From Strigamia acuminata (Eukaryota; Arthropoda; Chilopoda; Geophilomorpha; Linotaeniidae): DNA of 64,000 nucleotides. Location: contig OX442316.1 of NCBI GenBank assembly GCA_949358305.1, positions 11,284,001 to 11,348,000 on the forward strand, written 5' to 3'. Positions within the stretch are counted from its first letter, which is position 1, and each line of letters begins with the position of its first letter. Below the pieces are notes generated by a model. It was not told the origin of the DNA. It saw nothing but the letters and a program-made list of their open reading frames with translations, and did not search any database. This document shows, piece by piece, positions 10,301-22,907 of this stretch. The position numbers and the translations under genes are program-made.

Positions 10301-13300
10301 AATCATTCACAAGGGTATTAACGAATTTTAGAATTCAATAGACGTTTATTAACACGTATCAACGAGGTCAAACGTTGAGCACACTGCACATTACGCGTGC
10401 TCGCACTCGTGGTTTAAGCAGTGAAAAAATGCCACCTAAAGGGATCGCGGCCATTTGATTAGCATTCCACTGCATCTTGCAGACATGAGAAAGTCGAAAA
10501 AGCTCTTTGCAAAAGAAGATAAAAGCTTATGATAACCGACAAGGTCGCGTAGCTTCGTTTTAAAATTAAATAACTAAACCTAAGCGGTGTTTATTAGATC
10601 CAAACAAATCTAATTTATTCTGGTGACAGATATTTGTCACTAAATCCAATTCTAAAACAATATTCAACTGATTACTAGTTGCGACTAAAATTCATTTGTG
10701 TGTGGGTGTAGTTTTTTTTATTTTAAACGACATAAAATCGTTATCAAAACGTGTATGGAATGACTGATTGTCTAACTACGAGTAAAAACGTCCTGAAAAC
10801 AGACCCATTCTTACCGACAGTTGATATAATGTGCTAAAGGGCAACTAAAGCTCATACATCCGGCATTCCTCCTGCATATCTTCTATATAATGAACAAAAT
10901 AATTAAAAAAAATTGTGAAGTTCACAGGAGCGCTTTTATCTTAAAATTGATTACCGCTAACATGAAAAACACACGAGTGCACAATACCCCAGGAACAAGC
11001 CTGCCTGGAAATACACGTTGTACAAGTAGATGACTCGAAAGAACGAGTCCATGTATTATTGGAAACATTCCAGTTGAATCAGTTATGAATAAAATAGCAG
11101 AGATTCGTGGTTCTCTGCCGCTGCATAAATGCAAAAGAAAATAATGTTAAAGCGCCATATTCCTAAAGCAAACGTAAAAAATAAATATGAATTAAATCGG
11201 AAAATCCGCAATTAAAAGTTGTGTTATAGACCGCATCGTAACACCGCTGTCACAAGTGTTTGCATTCGTGTCAAGTTACCATGGCATTTGTAAGAACCGT
11301 AGACAAATCGTGACTATTGTCATTCCGGTTTGCTTTGCTCTTTAAACATGGTTTGAGGCATGGAAACAACATTTCTTTCTTTTTTTAAAAAAAACCTGGA
11401 ATTGCCAATTTATCTGTAGAACCTGAATTGAATACACGCACAAATTGAAGACGAATAAAAAAAAAAGAGCGAATAAAAGCAAAGAAATAAAAAATAAAGA
11501 AAACTCTCTTCATCAACTGCATTGCTTGCAGCAGAGAATTAACAAACGTAATTGTACGAATATTTAAATAGAAAATGTCATGAAATTCAGAAGCGGCGAG
11601 CTAAAGCTAAAATGTCTGTTCATCGCCTTTAAAATCAGTTCCTTCTAATCTTTTTATGATTGCTTCCCATCAATCACGGGTTTAAAAAAAAAAGGTAAAA
11701 TAAAAATTTAGATATCATGAAATAAGAATGGAAAAATTTCTCACTTTCTAATCGTAGACGTCATTGCCGAGAACACATGTAGGTGTGCCGACTGATAGAG
11801 GGAAGAGATCAAGCAATGGGGGAGTCATTTTCGATTTGGATTCTCATTGCTGTGTATATATATGTGTGCGCAGCTCAGTGCTGAATATATTGGTTTTACT
11901 TGGCTCTTGGCCAGTTATCACATAAAGCTCTTTCCAATCCTTCAAATATCTGTCGAAGCGCGGATTCAAAAGCATTGAAGAGCAAACGAGAAAAAAATAT
12001 TTGAATTTCGCAGGATTTAACACCCATAGCGTAGATATGAAAATATTCCTTCAACCATTGTTTTTCTCATCAAAACTTTCCTTATCAATATACGTATCTT
12101 CATGAAACCATAAATGGGACACGTATTGCAATTCTCATTACAAAAATTGCATGAAATACAATATTTTACGGTACCTTCCAAGTTATTTGAAAACTACATA
12201 ACATTGATAGCTTCTAAGAACCAAAGTTACCCGGTGCACGTAGCAACCCTACAACTCCAAGATGTCCTAAAACATACAACTGGTTGGTAATTACTTTGTA
12301 TTGAAAAGAACAAAAATAATTACTTAGTTCATATGTGCAAAAATAAACACTCAAATAGCTTGAGAGGTTAATTAACTCACAACTAGACCCTTAATGGCAT
12401 TTTCATACACGATTGGATGCTTGAGGGTAGCCGAAACAGGATGGACTTACAAAGCCCAAATGTAACCACAAGAATAATTAGTAGAGCTAAGACAAACTGC
12501 AAATTGCACTCAATACCACGTCGGAAAGCGTCCCATCTTGGTCGCCCAAGTCAGGAGCATTGGTCAGCCAGTACAATACACCAAATAGCACCGTTAGAAA
12601 TTTACGGCCCTGCTTATGATCGACGAAGAACGGAATCAAACAAGCCGAGAATCCATCTCCAACCTAACAACGCCTGGAAGCCGTCACCAGTTCTCAACCA
12701 CGAGATCAACAACATTTTTTTCAAAGGACAAATCAACAAACGAAGAGAGTGAGAGAGCGAGAGACCTTGTAGGAGATGATAAAGAGAGAAAACCGAAACA
12801 TACCATTCACCCAACCCCCGACACATCCCTCGGAATCGTTCTAGAAAGAGCATCCATCTGCATCACGTAAACGAAGCCTAAGCTGATTACATTTCACGAG
12901 AATTGAAACCAATTGGAAAAAAGAAATGGAGTTCTCCCAACTAGTCCGTGTTAATTCACACACCCCCAAGTTTAACATTTAATCAGCAGTGTTTTATTTT
13001 GTCCACTAACTCCAAGCAATTCCTCTTATTTTTTAAATAAAAAAGTACATGTATGTTTATAATGCAACTATTTTTATGCCAGAATTACCAGTTACGTTCA
13101 ATTAAAACATAAAAAACAACGCATTACACGAGTTTATGTGTAATTTGCTTGGTAAATGTGCGCATTTTTAACTCACAGTTATTTCAAAAATTCCAACCAT
13201 TTTATTTGCAGTCATAAAAAAGTGCTATTTCGCATGTTTACTCGCACGCACACCGCTAACAGTAGCACAATTCCATGAGAAATAATCTTTTCCCCCTCGA

Positions 13301-14740
13301 AGAAAAAATAATACTCCGTACCACTTATTCTGCGTGTGTATACCCATATACATATGTTGCATTACATTGCCAGCTTTTATTTCAACCAACAACCCCCAAC
13401 CAATCATCTCCAACGGAGAACGAGAGAGGATAGCAGGACGCAGCGAGTGTCAAAATGATCACACCTAATGTCCTCCCATCAGACGTCATTGTTCAACCAA
13501 CGACTCGCTTCTTCCCCTGCACCACTGCATTGTGAAACTAATGGAAAAATGGCTGCATGCTTGAGAAAATATCTTTGAGAGAGTAGCGAGAGGAGTGTGT
13601 GCAAAAAGGAAATGTTACCCCCACCATACCACTACCAACTACCCGCAAAAATAACGTCAACCCACTCCCTTTCCCCTTATTCACTTCACCACCCTCTTAT
13701 CGATCGGTGCAGTCAGCGAAGGGACACCACTGGAAGACCCTTCAAAACCAGATAAGCCATTTTATATTCTCACTTAACCCTTTTCTAGGATCAAATCTAC
13801 AACATCAAACAAACCATTCATTTAATCCCACGCTTCGCTGAACCCTTCCCTCACATTTGCATAATTCACAACTCAAACCGGCATAAATTAAATCCAGACC
13901 TTAATTCTCCTTAAAAAATACTATATAAGCACAATGATAAATAGTAGACTTTTTTCCCTCCCTATCTGTTTGCAGTAAGTTTTATTCAACGGATAAAAAA
14001 AAATCAAACTGCTAAAACTTTGTGGGTATTCGTCTTCATCAAGAGTTAAAAATATGGCCGCAAACTTGAAGTAAAATACAAATTACCTTAAATTACACAC
14101 CCCTTTCGTGCGCAGCAAGATCAATGTAGAGCTTTTGTGAATGGCAAGTGTTTAATTTTTCTCGCTGCGAACTAGGTGGATGATTCATAGAATAAAAATA
14201 AAAACATCTCTTGTAGCCATTTATCAAATGATGATCCTCGTGCGAGAGAATTGTACAATCTTGTACTTCCGTGTTTGCAATACTGGCCTCGGCTGCTCCC
14301 CTCTCATAATTCAAGCAGACGAGGAGGAAGTTAGTATAACGAAGAAACATCAAAAAAAGACATTTCCCCCTACCTTTAAAACCTTCTGCCATGATTTCCC
14401 CCCTTTGGCCTCTATTTATGTCACACTTTTTATCACACAAACCAAATCAATTATTACCCTTCACATGTCTCATTTGTATGAAAATAGACGCTGCCAAATG
14501 TAAACAAACACTTCGATTACGTTTGGCTTGACCTTAATTTTCCAACAACAAAAAAATTAACTAACAATAATACTTCCCCGTTCACTAATTGTTTAAAAAT
14601 TAACTGAAATCCACCTGTGCCCCGATGCACCAGCAAAAATCGCTGCAACCGATTAGTCTGCACAGTTTCATTACACAGAAATCAAATTCAGTTCACAAAA
14701 ACAATATTCGGAATACAAATTTTACCATTTAGAATACAAA
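7357..14740. other. Long AT-rich stretch without recognisable genes
   Basis: Open frames here are short, overlap on both strands and match no family I know. There is a short TA/TG microsatellite near 11.85 kb. Blocks with more even base composition at 9.1-9.4 kb and 12.4-12.9 kb could be old repeats, but no terminal repeats or motifs support that. Confidence 0.45.
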
Positions 14741-14980
14741 TACCGTATTTTATCGATTATTCAAAACTGCCATTTTTGTCAGCAATTACAATTTCGGTTT
14801 TTCGTTTGTTACATTTGTTTAATGTAACAAACGAAGTCTGAACATCACAAACGAAGCGTACGTTCATCGTTCCTGAGGTTAAATACGGAAACAATACCAT
14901 ACTTTTGCATAAATACGATATTCTTGGTGTCTCAGCCGCGGCTACTATTTGAGACGACTCTTAATCGGTAAAATACGGTA
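14741..14980. mobile_element. Miniature inverted-repeat element with TA-type flanks
   Basis: About 240 bp with 19-bp terminal inverted repeats, TACCGTATTTTATCGATTA at the left and its near-perfect complement (one mismatch) at 14962-14980. The outermost TA on each side could be a TA target duplication, as in Tc1/mariner-like elements. An internal hairpin lies at 14802-14834 (14-bp perfect arms, 5-base loop). No coding capacity. Confidence 0.6.
14802..14834. repeat. Hairpin inside the 14.7-kb element
   Basis: Arms TCGTTTGTTACATT and its exact complement are separated by TGTTT. Confidence 0.7.
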
Positions 14981-16671
14981 ATAAAATTCTTTTGGCTGTT
15001 TTCTTTTACGTGTTAAAGTCGCCCTTTTCTTTCTAAGCCAATAATTCCGACACGTTTCGAGTGGACATCGAGTATTGACAACCACTTCACATATAATGAG
15101 TGCTGTCTTATGAAACCTGATCATTTCGGTCCCTTTGCTTCAATTTTCACCTTATCAAATCGTTTTCATATATTTATTTACCTTGTCAATCCCCATTCCG
15201 GATAAATTTAAAAATCTAACTGAATTAATCAACAATGTTGTAGTGTTTGCTGCTGGAACCCGCATGTACGAACAAACTTTACAACAAAAACTCAAATGTA
15301 ATACGATACCAACGCACATGAGCGTAAATTTGGCTTTTACCCAACCGCAAATCCAAAGCCAAATTGTTTGTGTGTTCTTGGCAACGCATGATGAAATTTT
15401 ACATTTTCATCCCTAATGTCTCAAATTACTTAATAGAAATGTTGCAGCGTTTTAACGTGAAAGTAAAATTGCTGCTCGTCCTACTTTACTCAATTGTTGT
15501 CCTCCGTCCTCTTTTACAATCAAAGTATCCTACAAAACAAAATTTTCAGTTAAATTTTCAATTATGTCGTAGCAGTCGTTTTTCACTCACTTGTCAGCAG
15601 TAATTCGATAAAATTACTGAAAGAGAATTGCTGCAAAAATAACCCAAATATTTCATCTAGTTTTGTCCTCTATTATAATTCCGTTTTGCCGGTCATTTTG
15701 GTCATCTGAGCTCTCAAATTAACACAATAGCTGTCTACAACTTCAAACAAATGTCATTGCGAAGTCCCAAAATTCTCACCAGATGCTGCTCTGAGAACAG
15801 ATTTGCCCACGCTCCGTTATGATGGCGGCTAAATGTGCTGGAAATGTGTTCCAGTTCTGTTCCGCTTATTATTTTAATCGTCATCCAAATGGACACAACA
15901 TCGAATAAAAAATTGATCGAGAAATCAATATTTTTCCAATAAAATATCGATTTGAACACAATTTTCTACTCGACTAAGCTTGTTTCGAACTACAACAAAA
16001 CAAAATCACAACCCGATTTTGAAACAAATAAATTTTTGAGATCTTTTTTTTTTCAAGGGAATGAGGAGATAAATGTTCACATTGTCGAGTATCTGAAGGT
16101 CCATCCATTATTCCAGGGCTTCAACGTCTTTTAGATTCAATTTCAACAGAACATATTATTGATAACATCAAACAAATAATTGCACAGTTCTAGAACACGA
16201 GGAAGGATTTTAATTTTTTAAAAACACACATTTTCTAGCTGAGCTTAAGAAAACCTTTAAAATTTTAACGGCAAATGGACTATAAATCCCAACAGCATCG
16301 ACTACGAAGTTAAACAGGCAAAGAAAGTGGTAAAAGTGAGTAAGCCATATGTGCAGGTCCTTGGCTTCTACCACCAGCTGTGCTAGGGGAGATTGCGAAG
16401 GGAAATTTATTGGATTATCATCGGCCACCTGCCGGACTCCTCTCGTATCGATCACCAATTAAAAATCGGTTGCGAGGGTTCTTCCTACTCAAGTGAAGCA
16501 GGAGAGAGAAAAAGAGGAAAGAAAAAGATAGATGGGTCTGGATTATTCCACACATCCCCAATAGGGGTTAGACTAAAAAAATAAAAAAAACCTAAGAAAA
16601 ATTTTCCTCTTTAAAGTTTAAAATCGTTTTTAGAAAGATTAAGCGATGCATTAAGGTTTACTTTGACAGAG
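14981..16671. other. Non-coding stretch, nothing recognised
   Basis: AT-rich DNA with only short, unrelated frames on both strands. No conserved protein motif, RNA gene or element end was seen. Confidence 0.45.
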
Positions 16672-16973
16672 TAGGCGCATTCGAAAAGTAATTTGCACTA
16701 AACGACCAGTGCAACTGGTAGTGTAAATTTCAAGTTAAACAACCCAATTTTCGAGTTTCAAAATAAATTTCTGTGTAAAATTCAGTAGTGTAAATTCAAG
16801 TGTAAATATTAAATTAGTCCAAATAATAACCATAGTCATTATTGTTGTTGTTTACTCTAAAAAAAAAACAGGAGATTATAAAAACATGATTATAAAATGT
16901 AAATTTATTTTAATTATTTGTATTATTAATATTTATTTCCGAACGGGAATCGGCTGAACAGCCGCCTCAATCG

Positions 16974-17124
16974 CACAAATGCGGCCGAACACCGGCCGCA
17001 TTAGATCGCACAAACGCGGCCGAACGTCGGCCGCATTCGATTGTACAAATGCGGCCGAACGTCGGTCGAACGTCGGCCGTATTCGATCGTACAAATGCGG
17101 TCGAACATCGGTCGCATTCGATCG
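16974..17124. repeat. 35-bp GC-rich minisatellite, about 4 copies
   Basis: Units of 35, 35, 46 and 35 bp, each beginning with an ACAAATGCGG-like start and ending TCGATCG-like, followed by a partial fifth unit. Each unit carries an internal palindrome of the form GCGGCCGAAC..CGGCCGC. The third unit contains an extra 11-bp duplication. Composition is far more GC-rich than the surroundings. The open frame running through it on the minus strand is a by-product of the 35-bp period. Confidence 0.8.
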
Positions 17125-17298
17125 CAAGAATGCGGCTAATACCTGCTAAAAAATTGTTCTTGCGATCGACATCGTTCCAACCGATCTAACGAAAATCCAA
17201 GATGGCTGCCAGCAAGACCCGATTTCAACGAGAAAACTCGTTGCACGGAGATTTTAAACGGAAACGTGGCGTACAGGCCGTTTCCGTTTAACCAGTTT

Positions 17299-17338
17299 AC
17301 ACGACATTTACACGAATTAATTCGTGTAAATGTCGTGT
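17299..17338. repeat. Perfect 40-bp palindrome
   Basis: Two 20-base arms, starting ACACGACATTTACACGAATT, meet with no spacer. It lies in the right half of element M1, 52 bp inside the right TIR. It could form a cruciform or be a paired protein-binding site. Confidence 0.9.
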
Positions 17339-17339
17339 G

Positions 17340-17371
17340 AAAACGAGTGTAAACACGTTTACACTCGTTTT
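17340..17371. repeat. Second palindrome, 15-bp arms
   Basis: AAAACGAGTGTAAAC and its complement separated by AC, immediately after the 40-bp palindrome. Both share a GTGTAAA motif also repeated near the left end of M1, so they may be subterminal transposase-binding motifs. Confidence 0.85.
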
Positions 17372-17442
17372 AATGACTTTTCGAATGCGCCTAGTGAATG
17401 CACGTCTGTCCTACACGTTTTAACATGGTCTACTATGCATTA

Positions 17443-18114
17443 GGCGCATTAAAAACACAAACAGTTGTTTAAACCCGTTTGAACAAACTTTTAAACAAGA
17501 TTCTCGTTTAAAAGCTCATTTAAATGGGTTTAAACGAGTTTTCTCGTTCAAATCGCACATTTTGGATGCCATCTTAAATTTCCGTTAGATCGATCACAAC
17601 GATTGGAGATCTCAGTACAATTTTGCAGCAGTTCATAATTTTTTTTGAAATAAACAACAATAATGATCATCACTTCAATAATTATTAGAACTGGAAACAA
17701 CAGAAAAAAAACCAAGGAAATAAAAATCTCCAAAATAAACACACGTATGCGACTTGCAGTCGAGATGACGACCTATACTCAAAACCACCCCAACGTTGAT
17801 CTATTTCACTGGTGTAGAGGCACAAAAAAGTAGTCCAAAACACTAGAATTGTAATCGAACTCCAGACATTGTGCTCGATTACCAACATTGTCAAAGATGA
17901 TGCTTTGACACAAAACTACTTTTCCGCGTAGTAGAACACAGTACACAGTTCGGCGTAAACCAGCTGAAATAGATCAACGTTGGGGTGGTTTTGAGTATAG
18001 AACTTCATCTGGAATCCAAGATCAAGTTTGGCAGTTAATTAAACAGAAACTAAACGTTTCGTCTAAAAATTTGTTCCGATACCAAAATTTATATGAAAAG
18101 TTATTGAATGCGCC
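17443..18114. mobile_element. TIR element M2, relative of M1
   Basis: A 672-bp non-coding element whose ends read GGCGCATT (left) and, complemented, GGCGCATTCAA (right). TA flanks both sides (17441-17442, 18115-18116). It starts only about 50 bp after M1 ends. It shares the terminal GGCGCATT with M1 and an internal GATCTAACG...AAGATGGC segment (17564-17594 against 17181-17210, inverted). The TIR match is short, so the right boundary is less secure than for M1. Its interior holds a 36-bp perfect inverted repeat. Confidence 0.55.
17773..18000. repeat. 36-bp perfect inverted repeat with 156-base loop
   Basis: The arm at 17773-17808 is the exact complement of 17965-18000, and similarity continues imperfectly beyond both outer ends. 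It may be a small fold-back element nested in M2. Confidence 0.8.
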
Positions 18115-18116
18115 TA

Positions 18117-21100
18117 CTGACGCTAACTTATAACCCAATTTCATTATACTGTAAAGCCGACAAACCTCGTTGCAACACTCTTCTATCTGAAATTTCACAT
18201 TTCGCTCACAGATTTCACTTAACATTGTTTTTTGTTGTTTTTCAGGAACAAATAGCAATGTAATTATATATTCAAGTGAATATATAATTACAGTCCATTT
18301 TGCTTTCATTCATTCCTTGCGTTCCTCTCCCCGTACCCAATACAGAGTATTTGATAAAATCTATCGTAGCAACCAGAAGGAAATAAACCTTTTGTTGGTA
18401 GCGTTAGTTTTCAATACAAGCGTCTAGCCACAAACTGCCAACCCTTTTAATTCTCAAAACTCATCAAAACTCTCCAATGCGCAATAAAAATAGTAGAATG
18501 TCTTGGTAACAAATTCTCTGAAATGTTGTCAAGAGTAACGCAGTGTTGCCTGGAGAATAATTTGGCAGCAAACAGGCGCACATCCTCCACTCGACATTGA
18601 AGTGTTCTTGTTTTTCCAGTTTTCACAGAAAACCCGCCAAATCAGAATAAAGGTAGAAAAGAATAGACTATATTGGAAAGCAATCGATTGCAGACAAACT
18701 TGATTGGCAAGCCGAAAAAGCCTACACAAACGTAAACATGCGAATAAGGCCATTGGCTTTTCCGCATCACCGACCGGAAAACGAATGCACAATTAAAAAT
18801 AAATTGGCATTCGGCAATTACGAACTGACTAAACTCTTCGCAGGTAATGCAATAAAAAAAAAATTAACTAAACCACTTTAACTCGACGACGTAATTGTAA
18901 AGGATAATTAAATTTCAGCTCGAACGAATCAAAACTCAAAACAATATTTAAATTAAATTTAAAATCTCATCACACTACTATTTTTGAGACATTAATTTCG
19001 TCATAAATTCGCATTGTTGCAATCCCAATCTCCAAGGACTTAATTTGTAGAAATTTGTTTTGTGCCAATTAGTTGAGACCATTTTAACATCCCCGAAATC
19101 TTCTTAAAATTTGCGTTTAATATGCATCACTGTAATTACAGCTAATGAGAAAAGAAGTGATTCTGTTGAACACCCTCATATCGTCTAATCCCCTCTTTTT
19201 GAAAAATGGCATCCCTAAAAGTGAAAGAGGCAGCCGCAAAACTTTGTGCTAGGCTCCGGCGTATTAAATTGCTATCGTTGCGGTTTCAACGCTAAGTTTA
19301 CGACCGGCAACTTGTGTGCATGTTGCAAACAACAGTTATAGTATCAGCTCGTCTCTCTCTCTCTCGGCTTGCTCGACGCGAGCACTATTTACGACTGCAT
19401 TCTACACAGAAACAAAATTTCCAGTTTGTGTGACACTTGAGACAATAAAATTATCCCAGCTCGCTTTTTTCTTTCTCTTTTTCATTCCTGGCTATCACCC
19501 TCCCTTTAAGCCAACTTTGCAAACCTCAAGTACTAATCAGTGCAAGCTTCAACCAACCACCACAGTGCCAATTACCGCACATTTATTAAACATCATAGAG
19601 AATAGAACCAATACTTCGTTACAACCTGCCCGCATTTACTTAATATTATATAGAAACGGTAATATTTAATTCCAAACTGTCTTGAGCTGCAGCATTGTGC
19701 CACTCATAATTTAAAAGATGTTCAAGTTGCATACTGACCGCACGCGGAGAGGTCTTACTGCATTACGTAGCCGTGCACTGACAAAGTTAATATGTGTTTG
19801 CGCCAACTCCGAACTTTATAATTACATCGCTACTCAGAACAAATGACACACAGTGACCACAAATTTCTCGCAACTTGTCAGTAACGTGGCCCAGCACATT
19901 TAATAATCACCCAATGCAGGTCGGTTTGCGATCAAACCACGTTACCACTTACAATTTGGGTGTAAAATGTTCCATTTGTGTAACCAATGACCAACAGAAT
20001 CAAGCACCTTTAATGCAAAATCAAGTTGAACACATTCCCCAGTGTTTTCAAGTGATATAAAATAAAAGGTTACAACCTTGCAAATACTTAGTTCATCTGA
20101 TACACGGACTGTGATCAAATCTCTTTTGGAAATGCTGTCAGTAACTGGCGCTTTGATTCGCTCTAATTTCCTGTTTTACGAATCCCTTCCACGTATCAGC
20201 ATGGGCATCTCAAAAGGAAGAAATCTCACGCTTCTTTTACCTCATCCTGCGCCGTTTCAGCCTCAACTGAAAAGCAGCAGGAAAGGGCGGACTAGGAAGG
20301 CGTTATCGGGCCCATTACTCGCGTCTTGATTGCAAACAATTACCAAGAAAGAGCACTAGGTGTTTGCCTCTGATATCTGGTCTCTGCTCTTATAAAACCC
20401 GCCTGTCACACGCCAATACGCCCACGTCGAGGCTCCGGAAGAAGCCACCTTCTTCCATTAAGTGACAGCTTGACACGTAAAACGTGAGACCAGGAAAAAG
20501 ACTTGGAAAACGACTTGGAAAACGAAACTAGGCTGCCATCTTTAAGATCCACCTTCCTAAAATTACATACAAAATAAATTTATTTACTGCTACATTATTG
20601 ATCGTTTTAATTAATTAACTCTATTTTCGGAATAACTCATTATTGCACACCAATTACCGGTGTTCAGCAAGCAAAATTCCACGTGACGACAAGAAGTCGA
20701 CATTTCAAAAAAGCAAAAAAATACAGAAATTGGATCATTGAATAATGGTTGACAGAAGCAACAGCAAAACAAATCTTACAGCACTTACATCTCAGGAAAT
20801 GTGAATATTTTAAAAAATATTAGTATATTTTGAAGTACAATTTATACTGTAAAAAATAAAAATTAGCAGATAAAACTGTACATTTCTACTTATTACTCAC
20901 AGAATGGTAAAATCAAACCGATTCTGGTACATCATACAATGTGTTTAACGACTAGCATTATGCAGTACGAAAAAATATCATTTGATTCTTTGTTCAAACC
21001 AACAAAAACTTACACCAAACAAACATAAAACGGAGTATTTATTTTTAAATTCTACAAAACTTGTGCGCGCAAACAACACAATCACCTTTGTTTTAAAAAA

Positions 21101-22768
21101 CAAAAGAAAATTAGTCCAAAACAAGAAAAATAGAAACAAAACACCCAACTACACAAACAAACTTCCTACTTTTTCTATTAAAACCTTTATGAATAATTTT
21201 TCAAAAAAGAAAAAAAAGCATTCTTCCTACGCACAAAATGAAAAAATCCCCATCAACATCATCAAATGATCTTCCCAAGCACATAAGCAAACCTCTCGTG
21301 TCTTCCTCCATTTCCCACCCATTAATTGGTTCAGCAATAACGTCTGGCGCCATAGTGTATTGGCAACATAGTTAATTTTTCAACTACTCCATATTTATAC
21401 AACCAATATAAGTGAAGTGATAACCAGAGGCGAAAATGAAACTCGGATACCTTACACGCTGGAATACGGCCAATTTAGGAATTTTTTTTCCGTCTCTCTT
21501 CGTCTTTTCTTCAGCATCTCTCGGCGGCGTCAACATGTTTACGGTGCAATTGTGGTCAGATTTATCGCGCCCGTCACACAACCAAGCCCGGTTATAATTT
21601 GACTGAAGCCTCCCAGCTACCAAAACCTCTCTTTCCCTGGCCCCAAGAGATACATAAAGGGACAAATGACGACGGTATGACTTTCTGCAATGTTCCAAAT
21701 TCACATTATTCTCTCAATGCTCCCTTTTAACCTTCATCCTTGATTTTATTAAAACTTATGAACTGGGGTCGCAAAACTGACTTACAGTCGGCGATTTGCG
21801 CTTTAGAATTTCTTATAAACGTTCAAAATCCAAACACGTTTGAATAAGACGCTCGTTCCATTCTTGAAGCCAAAACATGAGCACTGACAAGCTCCCAGAA
21901 GCACTTATCAAAGTTTCCTTTTTCCTTTGACATCTGATTTCTGGTTTAAAAAATCAATTGTCCATGTCATAGTCGATTCGCCCATTCGTAAACATATAAA
22001 TTTTTCCACTAACGATGCATATTGCTTTCTTCTTTTCATTTATGCAGGAAAATGAGAAAACCGATAACACTACATCATACACTTTATACCAACTTTTATG
22101 TACATTTTCCGAGAGGAAAAAAATAACTTGAGAATTTTATTATTATTTTTAAAATTTAGGCAAGCTACATGAATGAAAGCATGGCAATTTACTTTTTAAA
22201 AGTAGCAAAACAACGCGTAACAATGCCCACTTTTAACAGCTACTGTACTTGTCACAAATTCATTAGTAATAATTTAAACTTGTTTATATTTTTTATGTAA
22301 ATTTTCACAAGTCTAATTTCACAAGACTATGAGTGTGCCAGCTGTTAAATTACTTCTAAAAATTCTTTACTAATTACTTTTCCTGATTGCGAAGACAGTA
22401 GCGCAGTAAATTCCTTCATGCAATGCAGAATTCAAAACTCAGACAACAATTAATTTATAAGTAGAAAAGTTCCTGCCCGACCAAATTGATCAATCATCAT
22501 TAAAGGCTGTTTAAAACATGGTTTTATTTCTCTCTTTCCACGTTAAAATGATTCATTTTTCGCTTATTTTCAAGTTTGTCGTGAAACCATAACCGAACTT
22601 ACCCTAATTTCAAGTTGAGTTCACATTGCAAGCGTGTGACATTTGGGCGGGGGGTACAAGAACAAGAGAGAACGCAAAGTACCCAAGCAATAACGGAGAC
22701 CCCATTACATTAACTGTAGAATCATTCCTTTCAATTCCCTCGTGCCATAATAGAGACCGCGTTCAATG
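18117..22768. other. AT-rich stretch without recognisable genes
   Basis: No gene was recognised. Notable only for a perfect palindrome at 18259-18292, a short CT run near 19.35 kb and a 12-bp tandem doublet (ACTTGGAAAACG) near 20.5 kb. Frames of up to 117 codons at 19.3-20.3 kb and 21.4-21.7 kb have no family motif and overlap frames on the other strand. Confidence 0.45.
18259..18292. repeat. Palindrome, 16-bp arms with 2-base spacer
   Basis: TGTAATTATATATTCA and its exact complement are separated by AG, 145 bp outside element M2. Confidence 0.85.
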
Positions 22769-22773
22769 AGACG

Positions 22774-22907
22774 TGTGAGAATGATTTAGACATACGGTTA
22801 AGTTGAATGTCTGAACTAGACTGATTTATTATTCCAAAGCATAGAACAAATCCAAATTACATAGAACAAGTCATCGAAAAGACCCCCAGGGGGCGCTATC
22901 GCTTACA
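22774..22907 (-). repeat. Element B 3' LTR
   Basis: 134 bp, TG...CA ends, identical by eye to the copy at 27949-28082. It contains an AATAAA signal (minus strand) and, on the plus strand, an AGGGGGCGC motif at 22888-22896 preceded by CCCCC. Confidence 0.93.

Larger units (their letters stand above)
16674..17391. mobile_element. TIR element M1 with TA duplication, minisatellite and palindromes
   Basis: A 718-bp non-coding element. Its left end GGCGCATTCGAAAAGT matches the complement of its right end (ACTTTTCGAATGCGCC), and both sides are flanked by TA (16672-16673, 17392-17393), as expected of Tc1/mariner-type target duplication. Inside are a GC-rich 35-bp minisatellite (16974-17124), a 40-bp perfect palindrome (17299-17338) and a second palindrome (17340-17371). 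There is no transposase, so it would have to be mobilised in trans. It is related to M2 at 17443-18114: both carry a GATCTAACG...AAGATGGC segment, in opposite orientation. Superfamily assignment is tentative. Confidence 0.7.

Noticed and set aside
12417-12870. Frames of 111, 84 and 79 codons on both strands
   Set aside because: Low-complexity, charged peptides without a recognisable domain; all overlap one another.
16974-17124. CRISPR-like spaced repeats
   Set aside because: Units are contiguous and vary throughout, with no constant-repeat/variable-spacer pattern, and the genome is eukaryotic.
16933-17127. 64-codon minus-strand frame with repeated R-P-x-D/C motifs
   Set aside because: It is the 35-bp minisatellite read through; the repeated peptide follows from the DNA period and there is no start or splice support.
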